From: Raphanus sativus | Lineage: Eukaryota > Streptophyta > Magnoliopsida > Brassicales > Brassicaceae | Direction: 5' to 3' | DNA: 64,000 bases | NCBI RefSeq assembly: GCF_000801105.2 | Contig: NC_079517.1 | Coordinates: 6,448,001-6,512,000, forward strand | In this document: positions 1 to 11,673 of the stretch, one piece after another | How positions within the stretch are numbered: position 1 is the first letter of the stretch | Layout: each line of letters starts with the position of its first letter | Position numbers and translations under genes: made by a program | The notes under the pieces: model-generated | Databases searched by the model: none | Told to the model about the DNA's origin: nothing | What the model saw: only the letters and a program-made list of their open reading frames with translations

Positions 1-84
1 GTCCACACTCCGTCTATTCATTCATAGGTGCCTTTTTGTTTCTTGAGAAAAAAAGTATCCATCTATATCTTCATGTCTTGACAG

Positions 85-1126
85 GATTACAACTGCACAG
101 TAGAGTTTGTGAGGTCACATTTTCTTGTGAGGGAAGGAGTTAGAGCTAATGCTCAAGGAAATACTAATCCTACACTTTCGATTGATCGCATTGACAAGTC
201 AAACGCTCGATGGAAGCGAGCCAACATTCTTGTCTTCAACACCGGACATTGGTGGGTTCATGGAAAGACAGCCAGAGGGTATATGCTTCTTTCCCTTTCT
301 GTTTAATATAGCTCTACTCCGTATACATTGACTGTTTAGTCGCATAATTAGATACTTTCCAGATCTTCAAATCATTAATTCGAAATGTAGTATTAGTTAA
401 CATTGCAAAATCTTCTGAGTTGCTCATCTTAAAGCTTGATATTACTGGTTTGGTGCATCCCATTGTACTGCTGTAGTTTTGTTTCATGACATAACTTTCT
501 AGAGCTACTAGTAATGGGGAATGACTTGGTAAATAAAACTAGTGCAGGAAGAACTACTACAAAGAAGGTGACTTCATCTACCCGAAGTTTGATGCGACTG
601 AAGCATACAGAAGGGCGTTGAAGACTTGGGCAAAATGGATCGATCAAAATGTGAATCCCCAAAAGCAGCTCGTATTTTATCGCGGATACTCCTCTGCACA
701 TTTTCGGTAAGCCTCAACCCTTTCATTTACTGTTTGGTCTTTAGTTTTGCTTTTGCAGAAACTGAAACCATAAGTTTGTTATTCGTTTTGGTTTTGTATA
801 GGGGAGGTGACTGGGACTCAGGAGGGTCATGCAACGGGGAGAAGGAACCAGTAAAGAAAGGTTCAATCCTAGATTCCTATCCTTTGAAAATGAAGATAGT
901 GGAGGAAGCTATTAAGGAGATGCAAGTTCCTGTGATTCTCCTAAACGTCACGAAGCTGACTAATTTCCGCAAAGATGGACATCCTTCAATCTACGGTAAG
1001 CCCAACATGGATGGTAAAAAAGTTTCGTCAAGGAAACAGGATTGCAGCCACTGGTGTCTGCCTGGAGTTCCTGATGTTTGGAACCATCTCATCTACGTGT
1101 CTTTGCTCCTTCAAGCACAGTCCTGA
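85..1126 (+). CDS. TBL5: Trichome birefringence-like (TBL) O-acetyltransferase, 3' part (TBL5-like)
   Basis: This is the C-terminal part of a DUF231/PC-esterase protein; upstream exons lie outside the window. Three exons join in frame: 85-278, 548-706 and 802-1126 (stop TGA at 1124), all with GT-AG introns. Visible family signatures are NTGHWW in the first exon, FYRGYSSAHF in the second, and GGDWDSGGSCN plus the terminal [15 protein letters not shown], which carries the catalytic-type Asp-x-x-His (DxxH). TBL proteins are Golgi type II membrane enzymes that O-acetylate cell-wall polysaccharides such as xylan, mannan or pectin; which substrate this one uses cannot be read from sequence. The TBL5 label rests on similarity and on its position beside the RRP1 and PMIR1 homologues, as I remember the Arabidopsis order. 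Family assignment is firm; the member is less so. Bases 1-84 are intron. Confidence 0.88.
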
Positions 1127-1387
1127 TATATAGTTTAGCTTTATACTTTTGCCAAATTAGATATGAAGAGAGAAGAGGAGAAACAAAATGATCTCGACTG
1201 TTATGTTAGTGACTGCAGATTTTGTTAAAGCTGATAATCTTCCTTTTTGATGCCAAAGATGTTTCTCTTAATACTCAAATCAGTAAAAAACAAAATCTAG
1301 AAATTGTATTAAATAGTTGGAACTAAAACAAAATTTGAAAGAAAAGCAAGCAGCAACCCAAACAAAAGTAACTCAGCAATCCACTAC

Positions 1388-2995
1388 TCATGGAGACACT
1401 TTCTTATTCTTGATTGTCTTCACTCCTCTACGTGGGTTCGGTTTCACTTTCTTCTTCGTCTTCCTACTCGGAGACTCCCTCACTGGACCAGCCGGGATTC
1501 CTTTCTTCAGAGCACTTCCTCTCGGTGTAGCAGACGGAGGCAACCTCAAGTCTTGTGGAGGTAGAGGGCAATGAGGCTTCCACACCAAATTGTTCTTCAT
1601 TGCAAATCTTACTCTCTTTGAGCTCTTCTCACTGCTCGGGCCGGGTAAGCTCTTCTCTGCTGCATCTCTGTTAACAGTAGCACCTTGCTCCACAACCTCT
1701 TTGTTCTCTCTTTTCCTCTTCTTGTTCTTCTTTATGGCTACTGGAACAGGTTCTGCTTCTTCACAGACACTTGCAACCTCATCTTTCACTGGACCCATTT
1801 CGGACGCAATCTTCTCAAACTCCTCCCGAAGATCTGATATCATAGTCTCGTCAACAGACTCATCTTTCTCGCCATGATTCACAACAACATCAGCTCCCTT
1901 CTTCTTAGAATTTGAACATTTCTTCAAACTCTTCTTCTTCTTCTTCTTAGAAGAAGACCGATTTGCAACAATCTCCTTAGACTCAGAAACAACTGTCTCA
2001 ACAGTCATGGGAACCAGCTCAGGCACTTCATCCTTGTCCCGAGAAGCTTCAGTGATAGAAACCACAACACCAGAGCTCAACATATCCTTCTCCAACTGCA
2101 AAAACTCTTTATGAAGCGCAAATATCACTTTCCTATTCCCCTGATGGCAATCAGGAGAAGAACCCATCTCATAAAACCTCTTCCCAAACTCCATAGACAG
2201 AGCAATAGATCCCAAAACCACAACATCATCATCCTCCGCCACCACTCCCTCATCATCCCCATCCCCAGACTTCTTAACATCAACCAGCCTCCTCCCCATC
2301 TTAAGCAACTCATCAAACAAATTACTCTTAATCTTCCCAACCAAAACCTTATCACTAACAACCCCCATAACCCTCACAAACGGCCCAAACAAAATCTCCA
2401 AAACCTCCTTCCTCAACGGAAGAAACGACCTAACCTCCTCAACGAAAACAGACGCCACGTGGTAGTTCACCCCGTTCCCCTGAAACTTATCCCCAGCGAG
2501 AAACGTCCCGTCGAACAAAACGCCCACCAACCGCCTCGTCAGATCCAAATCCCACGAGCTCGAGTCCACGAGAGCGAAGAGCCCGTGCAAGAACCTGCGG
2601 ATCAAGAGGTAGAACTTGTCCAACCTCAGCCGATCGATGCGGGACCACTCGCGGCGCATGGTGAACAGGAACACGGCGAAGTAGTGGACGGAGAGAGGGA
2701 GAGGGAGGGAGTGGAGAGCGGCGGAGAGACGGTCGATGAGCTGGGACTGGTAGAGAGACTTGTCGGCGTGCCACATGCAGTAGAAGATTCCCTGCCAGAG
2801 CTTCCTCATGTCCTCGTCGGGGATCGAGGTCTGCTCCGGGAGCCATGTGCGGAGGAGGGTTCGCAGGGAGCGGTCGCGGATGGTTTGCTTGCAGGAGGCG
2901 AGCTTCTTTATCAGGGATTTGCAGTTTTCTTCGGCTGGGGATGGTTGTTGTTGTTGTTGTTGTGGTGCCTCCGAGAGTTGCTTCCGTTTCACCAT
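1388..2995 (-). CDS. Ribosomal RNA processing protein 1 / Nop52 homologue
   Basis: A single-exon 535-aa protein starting at ATG 2995 (MVKRKQLSEAP). A polyglutamine run (residues about 11-16) is followed by the conserved Nop52/RRP1 domain at about residues 20-230, with WLPEQTSIPDEDMRKLWQGI and an FTMRREWSRIDRLRLDKFY stretch. The C-terminal half is low-complexity and strongly basic, with several Lys/Arg clusters typical of nucleolar localisation signals, and the protein ends in a KTKKKVKPNPRRGVKTIKNK tail. RRP1/Nop52 proteins act in the nucleolus in pre-60S assembly and ITS1 processing. The length is close to the Arabidopsis homologue (about 530 aa). The gene is convergent with the TBL gene, 261 bp away. 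Long open frames on the opposite strand (for example 2111-3016) are shadows of this gene. Confidence 0.93.
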   Translation of the reverse strand: MVKRKQLSEAPQQQQQQPSPAEENCKSLIKKLASCKQTIRDRSLRTLLRTWLPEQTSIPDEDMRKLWQGIFYCMWHADKSLYQSQLIDRLSAALHSLPLPLSVHYFAVFLFTMRREWSRIDRLRLDKFYLLIRRFLHGLFALVDSSSWDLDLTRRLVGVLFDGTFLAGDKFQGNGVNYHVASVFVEEVRSFLPLRKEVLEILFGPFVRVMGVVSDKVLVGKIKSNLFDELLKMGRRLVDVKKSGDGDDEGVVAEDDDVVVLGSIALSMEFGKRFYEMGSSPDCHQGNRKVIFALHKEFLQLEKDMLSSGVVVSITEASRDKDEVPELVPMTVETVVSESKEIVANRSSSKKKKKKSLKKCSNSKKKGADVVVNHGEKDESVDETMISDLREEFEKIASEMGPVKDEVASVCEEAEPVPVAIKKNKKRKRENKEVVEQGATVNRDAAEKSLPGPSSEKSSKRVRFAMKNNLVWKPHCPLPPQDLRLPPSATPRGSALKKGIPAGPVRESPSRKTKKKVKPNPRRGVKTIKNKKVSP

Positions 2996-3179
2996 TGTTA
3001 TCGCGGAGGAGGGTGAAGGAATGTGACGGCAGAGGAGAAGAAGAAAGGGGTCGTATGAAGAAGGGAGAATTAGGGTTTTAAGTTTGTTTTCCTTTCATCT
3101 CTTTTTACATTTTAACCCCTCATCTTTATATTAAGTTTCGACTTTTTTCTTGTCAACTATTGATTTTCGATTACATACT

Positions 3180-4200
3180 ATACTTTTAAATTTCCTTGGA
3201 AAGTAGGTCTTGTTCATAATTTTTTGAAAATATAATAATTTTCAAAAGTATAATTTATACAGTAACTAAAATTCACATGTTATATTAAAAAAAAAATCTT
3301 AAACGTTATATAGATTTTCAAATTAATTAAATATATAAATCAATAATATTTTTGATTTCATACTATATATAATTTTAAATTTCTTTGGAAAGAAGCTTCT
3401 TGTTCATAACTTCTTAAAAATATAATACTATCTCTGTTTATTATAAGATAAACACACAGATTAAAAAAAGTTATTGTTACTAAGATCACTTGGTTATAAC
3501 AAAAAAATAACTAAAATAATTAATCATTTTTATTCTGAACAAATAAAACAAAATTATATATTATTTTTAATATCTTAAATAATTGTTTTTAAAAATTTGC
3601 ATAGAAAATTTAAAAACATTATACAAATTGAAACAAAATATTTTCTAAAACATCATATACAAAAAAACGTTTTCTTCGAAAAAATTATATTTGTAACCAT
3701 TTAATCACAAACACTAAAATTAAAATATCTCTACACTTATAAATTTAATTAAAATTAACATGTTATATTTAAAAACAGTTATTTTTCTTATATTTGTAAA
3801 CTTTATATAGATTTTCAAATTAACTAAAATTTATAAAATCAATAACATTCTCTGGATTTTAATCGGCTTTTCTATATTTATAAAAATAATATAGATTTTC
3901 AAAATAATTAAATATATAAATCAATAATATTTTTGTTTCATACTATAATTTTAAATTTCCTTGAAAAGTAGCTTCTTGTTCATAACTTCTTAAAAATATA
4001 GTACTATTTTTTCGGAAAATCACATTTGTAACCATTTAATAACAAGCACATAAAATTAAAATATCTCTACATTTATAGATTTAATTAAAATTAACATGTA
4101 TGTTTAAAAAATCAGTTATTTTTCCTAGATTATAAATTTTATATAGATCTTCATATTAATCAGTAACATTCTCTACTATATTAGATCTGAAATTAAGTTC
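3180..4200. repeat. AT-rich intergenic block with diverged direct repeats
   Basis: About 1 kb between RRP1 and PMIR1 is more than 75% A/T and has no coding signal. A segment containing aaatttccttggaaag followed by ttcttgttcataacttctt recurs near 3184, 3370 and 3945. A second block containing gtaaccatttaat and aaaatatctctac recurs near 3690 and 4025. The larger unit therefore looks duplicated with an offset of roughly 330-580 bp. This is probably decayed transposon sequence of unknown class. Confidence 0.5.
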
Positions 4201-4463
4201 TTAGAAATTTGGTCAAAAGTATTAAAATAATGAACACGAGGGTAACTTTTCACTAAAATTGTCTTTGGAGTGGACTATAGGAAATAGTATAAAGTAGTCT
4301 GAATTAAAAAAAAGTGCAATGGAAATCAAATAAATGGAAAAAGACAGGAAATAAAAAAACATCGGAGAGGGTTTCTTCCTTTGTGTTCTTCGTCATCTCC
4401 ACCATTTTATCTTCTTACAAGCTTCCCCAGAGATAACTTTCCCCTGATTTCCCAAACGCTCCG

Positions 4464-5107
4464 GTTAGTTCTATTTCTTCAATCATCACGTCTTCTTTGC
4501 TTTCCTCGATTTTTTTATTTGCTCGCGTGAACTCAGTGATGTTTGGTTGCTTCGGTAAAGACTATTTTATTGCCACCGATCGATTATCCAAATCGGATAT
4601 ATCTTAATTAATCCCAATTTTTAACTTAATCAATGGGTGAATCTGTAGAGCTTGTCATGATATTTGTTTTAGTCATTGGAGCTCTTCTAGCTTGTCCCAA
4701 AGCACACGTCTCTTTCTCTCCCTTGTCGAAAGTGATTTGTTGTACAAGTCAAAGCTACAGTTAGTATTGTTTGTGTTTGAAAACTGATGCTTCTTCGAGA
4801 CTGTGACATGTTACATCTCTAAGTCCTTATATCGCTGACATGTACATCTTTTTTTTTAATCGTTCATTTGCTATCTGCTCATCTTAGTTTAGAAATCTAT
4901 GCATCATTTAGTTGTATACTTAGATAACTTAACTAGACTGATTATTTATATCTATGCGAGCTCATGTTATACCCTAGGCCCACCTTACATGTTGCATATG
5001 CTGGCTATGTTCCCCTTTCGTCTTCTTTCTCTTCTCTTGTGTATATGTCCTCAACAATTAACGCAGCTCTTCTGCTTCTCTGATACTGAATAACTTCTTT
5101 CTTGCAG
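4464..5107 (+). other. Predicted 5'UTR intron of PMIR1
   Basis: A 5' leader beginning near 4370 runs to a donor after ccg (gttagt at 4464) and resumes after ttgcag at 5107, 46 nt before the PMIR1 ATG. The intron is about 644 bp and pyrimidine-rich near its 3' end. The leader start is inferred; both splice sites match consensus. Short ORFs in this interval are intronic. Confidence 0.55.
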
Positions 5108-5153
5108 CTTTGTGCTTCAACCTCTGGATTCTCAGTGTTTTCAAAGTACAGCA

Positions 5154-8100
5154 ATGAGTAAAGTTAACAGCAAGGAGTCTTCCAGTAGCCGTATATTATT
5201 GAAGGAGGTGGAGACATTAAGCGAATCTCTCTATGTGAACAAGAACCCTAGGAGGTCAGTCGTTGGTCCTAACAACAAGACTTCAACAAAGACTTTGGGT
5301 TGTTCAAACTTGGCTGAGCCTCGGAAGGAAAATAAAACTATCTGGAATTGGCCTCTCAGAGCCCTCTCTCACGTCCGCAACCGCCGTTTCAATTGCTGCT
5401 TCTCTGCCCAAGTCCATTCCATAGACAACTTACCACCGACATTCCAGGATCTTCATCTCACTGTTCACTGGAAACGTCGTGATGAATCTCTGACCACTCG
5501 CCCTGCAAAAGTTTCGAACGGAAGAGCTGAGTTTAAGGACAAGATGACGCATACATGTTCGGTTTATGGAAGCCGAAGTGGACAGCATCACTCAGCGAAG
5601 TATGAAGCTAAGCATTTCTTGTTGTACGCAGCTCTGGTTGGCTCTCCTGATGTTGATCTGGGGAAACATCGGATGGATCTCACTAGTTTGCTTCCTCCAA
5701 CGCTTGAGGAGTTGCAGGATGAGAAGAGCTCGGGTAAGTGGTCAACAACGTTTCAGTTGACTGGAAAGGCTAGTGGTGCTACTCTGAGCGTTAGCTTTGG
5801 GTACACTGTTGTTGGGGATACTCGTCGTGGCCCTGCTTCATCGGGCAGTATTCAAAAGGGGGCTTCAAACGCGAAGCAAACTACAGCGTTGACGAGAACT
5901 ATCAGTTCAAAGTCTAGTTTAGGGAATGGCAAGTCGGTATCTAAGCGTTATGATCACGGTGTTGTTAGCAAGGACTCTCGTCCTCTGTCCAAGAACGTGG
6001 TGGAAATCAAAGATCTTCACGAAGTTCTTCCCGTTGCGAAATCTGTCCCGGTCAGTTCAGTAAACGCTCTGTATAAAAAATTTGATGAGGAGGAGAAGGT
6101 GGATGCAGCAGCTGAGTCTGAGTCCCAGTTCGAATCTGAGGTTGTCACTAAAAACGTTGAACCTGATGAGTTTATTTCTGTTGATAACGAAGGTTCAAAT
6201 GCACATCAAGTTGAGGAGGAGCGTGTGGCTAACATGAATGAAAGTAATGTTCCTCTAGAAGATGTAAAGAAAGTTGACGAAGTTATCACTACTAGAAGTG
6301 AGAAAGTTGGTGCTGAAGATTTGCCTTCAGAAGATCCTTGTATGAACATGGATGAAACTGATGTTCCTGTAGAGGATATAAAGAAAGCTATTGAAGCTCC
6401 CACTGCTGGAAGTGAGGAAGTTGGTACTGAAAATTTGCCTCCAGAAGACCCTTGGGTGAATAAGGACGAAACTGATGTTTCTTATGAGGAATCGAAGATA
6501 GCTGGAGAAGTTCCTATTACTAGAAGTGAAGAAGTTGTTGAAATTAGTACAGAGCCTTTGCTTTCAGAAGAGGGGAGCAATGTTCCTCCAAAGGAAGAGG
6601 AAATTATTGTTTATAAGGATGATGAAGACATAATGAACGGTGGGAGAGACGTGAAAGAGATGATAATGAAAGATCTTGAATCAGCTTTGGAAAGTGTAGA
6701 AATATTGGAAGCAACGGCGTCAGAAGACGAGGAAGATCAAGAAAACCATGGAGGCTCCTCCACACCGAATAAGGAAGCAGCATCAACGAGTTCGATAGAT
6801 GTGGCAAACGAGTTCTTAGACATGCTAGGTATTGAACACAGCCCTTCTTCTGAGAGTGAACCTGAGTCCCCAAGGGAGCGCCTGCTAAGAGAGTTTGAAA
6901 TGGATACTCTAGCTGCCACTTCTTTGTTTGATTTTAGTATTGAATCCGATGATGATCCTCAAATGGATTGTGATGAAAAAGAGTATGAGTCAGATTTTGA
7001 AGAAGGTTTCGATCTGGCAGCTCTCGTCCATGATATAGAAGAAGAGTACCAGATAGAAACTCAAGCAAGAGTCAGCAGCAACCCCAGGGCCAAGATGTTG
7101 GAAGACTTGGAAACGGAATCTCTGATGCGTGAGTGGGGTATGAATGAAAACACATTTCAGAACTCTCCGCCTCATAATGGTTGTAATGCGTTTCCTCCAG
7201 CTGATATTCCAGTAAATGAGCCATTTGATTTGCCTCCTCTAGGAGAGGGCTTGGGTTATGTTGTGCAGACAAAGAATGGAGGGTTTGTACGTTCAATGAA
7301 TCCCTCACTGTTCAGAAACTCCAAAGCTGGAGGAAGCTTGATCATGCAAGTGTCGAGTCCAGTGGTTGTGCCTGCTGAGATGGGCTCTGGTATCATGGAG
7401 ATTCTTCAGAGACTAGCCACTGCTGGAATTGAGAAGCTCTCAGCGCAAGCAAATAAAGTAATGCCTTTGGATGATATAACAGGGAAAACTATGCAAGAGG
7501 TGTTGTGGGAAACTTCACCTGCAATCAACAGTGGCCACAGGTTTTGCATCAATCTTATTAGCATTCTTTTTTTTATTTTTGAAATTTTTTTTCTTACAAG
7601 TTTTGGGTATGTTTGGTTTTTTATTTTCTCAACGCAGAGGGGACCATATACCACAACATAATACTACAGCTAAGCCAAAAAAGTTTGGTTCAAGCTCTGC
7701 CAACAATAAGTCAGAGTATGTATCACTTGAAGATCTTGCTCCTCTGGCTATGGACCAGATTGAAGCACTTTCACTGGAAGGATTGAGAATACAATCAGGA
7801 ATGTCGGACGAGGATGCACCTTCAGACATCACTGCAAAATGTATTGGAGAGATGTCAGCCTTCCAGGGTCTAGAAGGAGCGGCTGGGTTACAACTTCTTA
7901 ACATAAAGGATGGCGGTGACCGTGATGGTGATGATGATGGTGAAGGATTAATGGGTCTCTCCTTGACTCTTGATGAATGGATGAAGTTGGATTCAGGTGA
8001 CATTGGCGACGGAGAGGAAATAAACGAGAAAACGTCAAGAATATTGGCTGCGCATCATGCAAACCCACTAAACTTTATCCGCAAAGGAGAGAAACGAAAA

Positions 8101-8643
8101 GGGAAGAAAGCAAGGAGATGTGGTTTGCTTGGGAATAACTTCACAGTAGCACTGATGGTGCAACTCAGAGATCCCTTAAGAAACTATGAACCTGTTGGAG
8201 CTCCTATGCTTTCTCTTATCCAAGTTGAGAGATTGTTTGTCCCTCCAAAGCCCATAATCTACACTACGGTTTCAGAGCTGAGGAAAGAGGAAGAAGAAAC
8301 CGCGGAGGCGGTCAAAGAGGAGAAAACAATGCTGGAGGAGGATCAAGGAATCCCTCAGTACAAGATCTCGGAGGTGCATCTTACTGGTATGAAGAGCGAG
8401 ACGGATGAGAAGCCATGGGGAATCACGACTCGGAATCAGGAGGTGCAGTCTGGTTCGAGGTGGTTGATGGCTAATGGAATGGGGAAAGGGAACACCAGCA
8501 AGGTTCCTCTTATGAAACCAAAAACGCCTGGTGATAAGTTGTGGAGTGTATCTGTATCTGGTTCTGGTTCTAAATGGAAAGAGATTGAGAAATTTGGAAA
8601 GCTCAACACTCACGTACGAAATCCGAATGTGATAATGCCATAA
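5154..8643 (+). CDS. PMIR1: PLASTID MOVEMENT IMPAIRED1-RELATED 1 (NT-C2 domain protein)
   Basis: Two exons, 5154-7540 and 7638-8643, join in frame (GT-AG; an AG|A Arg codon spans the junction) to give 1,130 aa, close to Arabidopsis PMIR1 (about 1,160). The start is ATG 5154 (MSKVNSKESSSS); the frame stays open upstream only through a non-ATG codon at 5112. An N-terminal C2-type (NT-C2) domain spans roughly residues 63-215 (from WNWPLRALSHVRNRRF to a GATLSVSFGYTVV strand). A long acidic, repeat-containing linker follows, with three diverged units of about 35-40 residues built on NxDETDVPxEDxKKA and EVGTENLPPEDPW. A conserved C-terminal region follows (PLDDITGKTMQEVLWE, GNNFTVALMVQLRDPLRNYEPVGAPM). 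PMI1-family proteins act with cortical actin in light-driven organelle movement; PMIR1 is implicated mainly in nuclear positioning. An upstream 5'UTR intron is predicted. Confidence 0.94.
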
Positions 8644-9314
8644 TGAAAGTGAATAAGGAGAACAAGAACTGGTCTGCGTCTGGTTTTGTGTTTTTATGCT
8701 ATGTAAAGGTAAGAAATGTTGAATCTGTGTTATTTATGTGTTTAGTTTAGGTTTTGCAGATCAAACTAATCGCTCGCTGTTTGTTGTACATTTAAAAGAT
8801 CAATGGAAATAGCAAACAAACAAAAAATACTTGGCACTGTGGTTAGCTGTAAACCTCGCAAGTATTTGCAAAGTTTTCATATCAAACTAATCTATGTTTG
8901 TGGTACATTTTTAAGAGATCAATACGACGTTTCTCGTGCATCGTTAAGCTCCTGAGTGATCTTCTCAAGAAGCTCTTGCTACGCCCTACATTGTCTCTCT
9001 AACCCCTGAGGTTTCTCTGTTGGCTCCACCAAACCCTAGACTCATCATTCTCTCCACCGTCCTCTCTCTCCGGGTTAACCAATTAGATCAGAAAGCAGGA
9101 GAAGACGAGATCGAGAATGATTCGAATTTAACGTTGTTTAGGTTATTTTAAGACAACAACTGCAAGTAAACCTGTAGTTTTAGTTTTATCAATTTTCAGC
9201 AATTATAAAGCCCATTAGCCCATTACTGTATAGTCAATCACATGTATGGGATTAATCAGGGACCAAACGTTAAAATTGTTTTAGGTAGGGACCAAAATAT
9301 TAAACTTGATTACT
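8644..9314. other. Intergenic region between PMIR1 and U2
   Basis: No gene is supported here. About 150 bases around 8940-9120 have gene-like base composition. On the minus strand they read partly like exon fragments interrupted by stops, so they could be a decayed gene remnant, but I cannot assign a family. No polyubiquitin sequence is visible, although UBQ4 is the gene I would expect next from Arabidopsis. Confidence 0.4.
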
Positions 9315-9510
9315 GGTGGGCTGCGCCGGCCCGTGCTGTAGTGCAACACATGGGCGACTCGCAGAGATCCAGATAGCAAGCTATCTTAATGGGTCTCTTC
9401 CCTTAAAAAATAAAGTTAATATCGTGTGACCCGATGGGCCACATATCAGATATTAAACTGATAAGAACAGATACTACACTTGATCTTAGCCAAAAGGCCG
9501 AGAAAGGTAT
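9315..9510 (-). ncRNA. U2: U2 spliceosomal snRNA
   Basis: Read on the minus strand from 9510, the sequence begins ATACCTTTCTCGGCCTTTTG, the nearly invariant U2 5' end. It continues through the branch-site pairing segment GTGTAGTATCTG, the stem-loop II region ATATGTGGCCCATCGGG, a U-rich Sm-type site (ATTTTTTAAG) and the GC-rich 3' stem-loops, ending near CAGCCCACC. The length is about 196 nt, as expected for plant U2. U2 pairs with intron branch points in the spliceosome. Intact core motifs and promoter suggest a functional gene; the exact 3' end is inferred from length. Confidence 0.95.
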
Positions 9511-9536
9511 GATTTGTTCGGATGGCTGGCTTCTTG

Positions 9537-9588
9537 TTTTATAGTACTCCTTATGCCTTGCATATTTGTTTCGTTAGCGATGTGGGAC
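9537..9588 (-). promoter_or_regulatory. U2 snRNA promoter: USE and TATA-like box
   Basis: Upstream of U2 on the minus strand is the plant upstream sequence element GTCCCACATCG (9578-9588) and a TATA-like CTATAAAA (9537-9544). They are separated by about 33 bp. In plant snRNA genes this four-turn spacing marks RNA polymerase II promoters; polymerase III genes have about 23 bp. The TATA-like box lies roughly 27-34 bp upstream of the RNA start. Confidence 0.88.
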
Positions 9589-9589
9589 T

Positions 9590-10829
9590 TTTAGAAACTT
9601 AAAAGAAAAAAACAAAACACTCTGTCTGTGCTAGCGGCTTTGTAACCGACAAGCCACCAATAGTTCTTCTTCCTTCCGCTTTACATTGACAGATCGAAAT
9701 AAAAGAAATCATTTCTACTTGCCATGGTATTACATATATGTTTCGAGTTGGCTCTGGCCATGTTGATTGTAGTGTTTGATTAGTCTCCATTATCTTGTTC
9801 GCATGCAATGTACGTTCGTGTGAAGTCCATGAAAGCCACTGTTTACTCTCATTAGCTACCAGTTACCAAGCAGCGTCTGGTCTCAATGTCTAATGAAGAA
9901 GTATTAGAGGATTCAAAATCTCTAGCGGAGCAGAAGATATCAAACGTTTGACTGATGTCTCGTATATTTTTTCAATGTTGGTAACCATTGTTCAGTTTTG
10001 TGGAAGAGCTATGATCTTTACTCATATGGAAACTGCCTCGAATTGCGTAATATTAAGCTACGAGGTTGTGATCATGTATAGGGAATGAATAACAATAATG
10101 TTGTTCAAGTTTTAATGGAAGAGCTATCTTTACTCATATGGACAGTGGACACTTCCTCCGATTGGGAGTTGTGGCTGTGACTTTGTTTGCTATATTCATT
10201 GTTTTGTTGTTCAGGTTGAGAATGATGCAGTCGTGGCTCTGACTTTGAGGAAAGGTACGTATCCCTCATTTTCTTTTTGCTCCTTTATATATTGTTCTGT
10301 TAAATTCAGCAAAACTTAGTGGTTCTATTTGATTTGTACGGAGAGTTTTGCAGTCTCTCTGAAGCCTCTGTGGCTGGATATAGCTGAATCTGAACCCTGT
10401 TTATATTCCATCAGTCTTGTATTTATCCAAACATTGTTTACACGCAAGCGTTTGAGGATGCGGTATATCACTTACGTGATTCTCGTTGGTGAAGATTGGA
10501 TTTCAATGTCACACTCAAAATTGACTAATTTTTAGTTGTTGTGACGGCTTCTTCGACCATTCAAGTTTTGTCTCTCATTCACGAAACTCTATTTGAATTA
10601 AGTTCCTTTGTAACAATATAAAATGAATGAAATTAAGTCGTGTTTTAAAAAAAATAAAGATAAGAGGAATTTTAGATGTTTGCAATGTAATGCTTATTTT
10701 ACTTATTACAATTGAAGCCAATTAGACAAGTAGCAACACAACACACGACCATACGAATAAACATGAGAGTGCTAGAAGAACATTGAATAAAAGAACTCAT
10801 AAACACACACAAAAATTTAGAGAAAATAA
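9590..10829. other. Intergenic region without a supported gene
   Basis: I see no conserved protein, RNA or mobile-element termini in this 1.2 kb. Two fragments (near 9600-9800 and 10330-10535) have short open frames with no recognisable motif, no flanking splice logic and no homologue I know. Confidence 0.4.
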
Positions 10830-10832
10830 TCA

Positions 10833-11659
10833 GAGCATGTTTATAGAGGGCTCTTATGGAGTTGCTTAGTACAATTTAGATTTAAAGAAAAAAGAAAAAT
10901 TGTAACTAAAGCAAGGAACGTAGCTTAAATTAGCGATAGAAGGGACGTGCCTTAAGTACACGTGTTATAACTGTATTGGGCAGAGGAGTTTGAGAAGGAA
11001 AAAAAAGAAGCCAATACTCCCGACGAAGAAAAAAAACCAACGCTCCCGTTTCTCTATCTCTCTCTCTGGCGCTCCCAACAAAGAAAATCTCATGCAACTG
11101 ACTCCAGTCGAAAGGTAAAGCTTTGTTTTTTGTTTCTGTGTTTGAATCCTTCAAAAAAAAATTGTGTGTTTGAATTCTTCAATTATGTATTTGAATCTTA
11201 TGCTTTAAAAACCTAGCGCTGTCGCAGAAACCTTTCTTCGAAACTTCTCCTTGTCCGCCACCACTTCTCCTTGATCCACCGGTGCTTCTCCTCCCTCGGT
11301 GCTTCTCTCCCTCGCTCCACCGAAATCCTCACTGCATCCAGCGATATCCTAAACACACTTCATCTTCCTATTAATGTAAATCTCTTTTATCTCTATATGC
11401 ATGCAAAAGATTGTGATGATTGTGTATTCACAAACTTGTATAAATAATATCTTGTAATGAAATTGTATTCACAAGCCTTTGTTCTTCCTTCTCATGTTCT
11501 TCCTTTCTTTTTATTGTTAAGAACTTTAATTAAACAACTACCAATAAACCAAAATAATTAAATGTTTCTTAACAAAGTTGCTTGTCTTAATTTTAATAGT
11601 TAAAAATTCATTATGGTCCACTTAAGCAACACTTAAGGGTTTTACCAATAAACATGCTC
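10833..11659. mobile_element. PIF/Harbinger-like non-autonomous TIR element
   Basis: The left end reads GAGCATGTTTAT (10833) and the right end, reverse-complemented, also reads GAGCATGTTTAT (ending 11659). A 3-bp TCA duplication flanks it (10830-10832 and 11660-11662), and related GTTGCTTA motifs sit just inside both ends. The 827-bp interior has pyrimidine-rich 5'UTR-like tracts and no transposase. Size, TIR and 3-bp duplication suit a Harbinger-type MITE. It ends 15 bp from the GLP3 stop codon. Confidence 0.55.
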
Positions 11660-11673
11660 TCAGAAAGAGAAGC

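Noticed and set aside
2111..3016. A 301-codon open frame opposite RRP1/Nop52
   Set aside because: It is the antisense shadow of a well-supported gene, with biased His/Pro/Arg composition and no domain.
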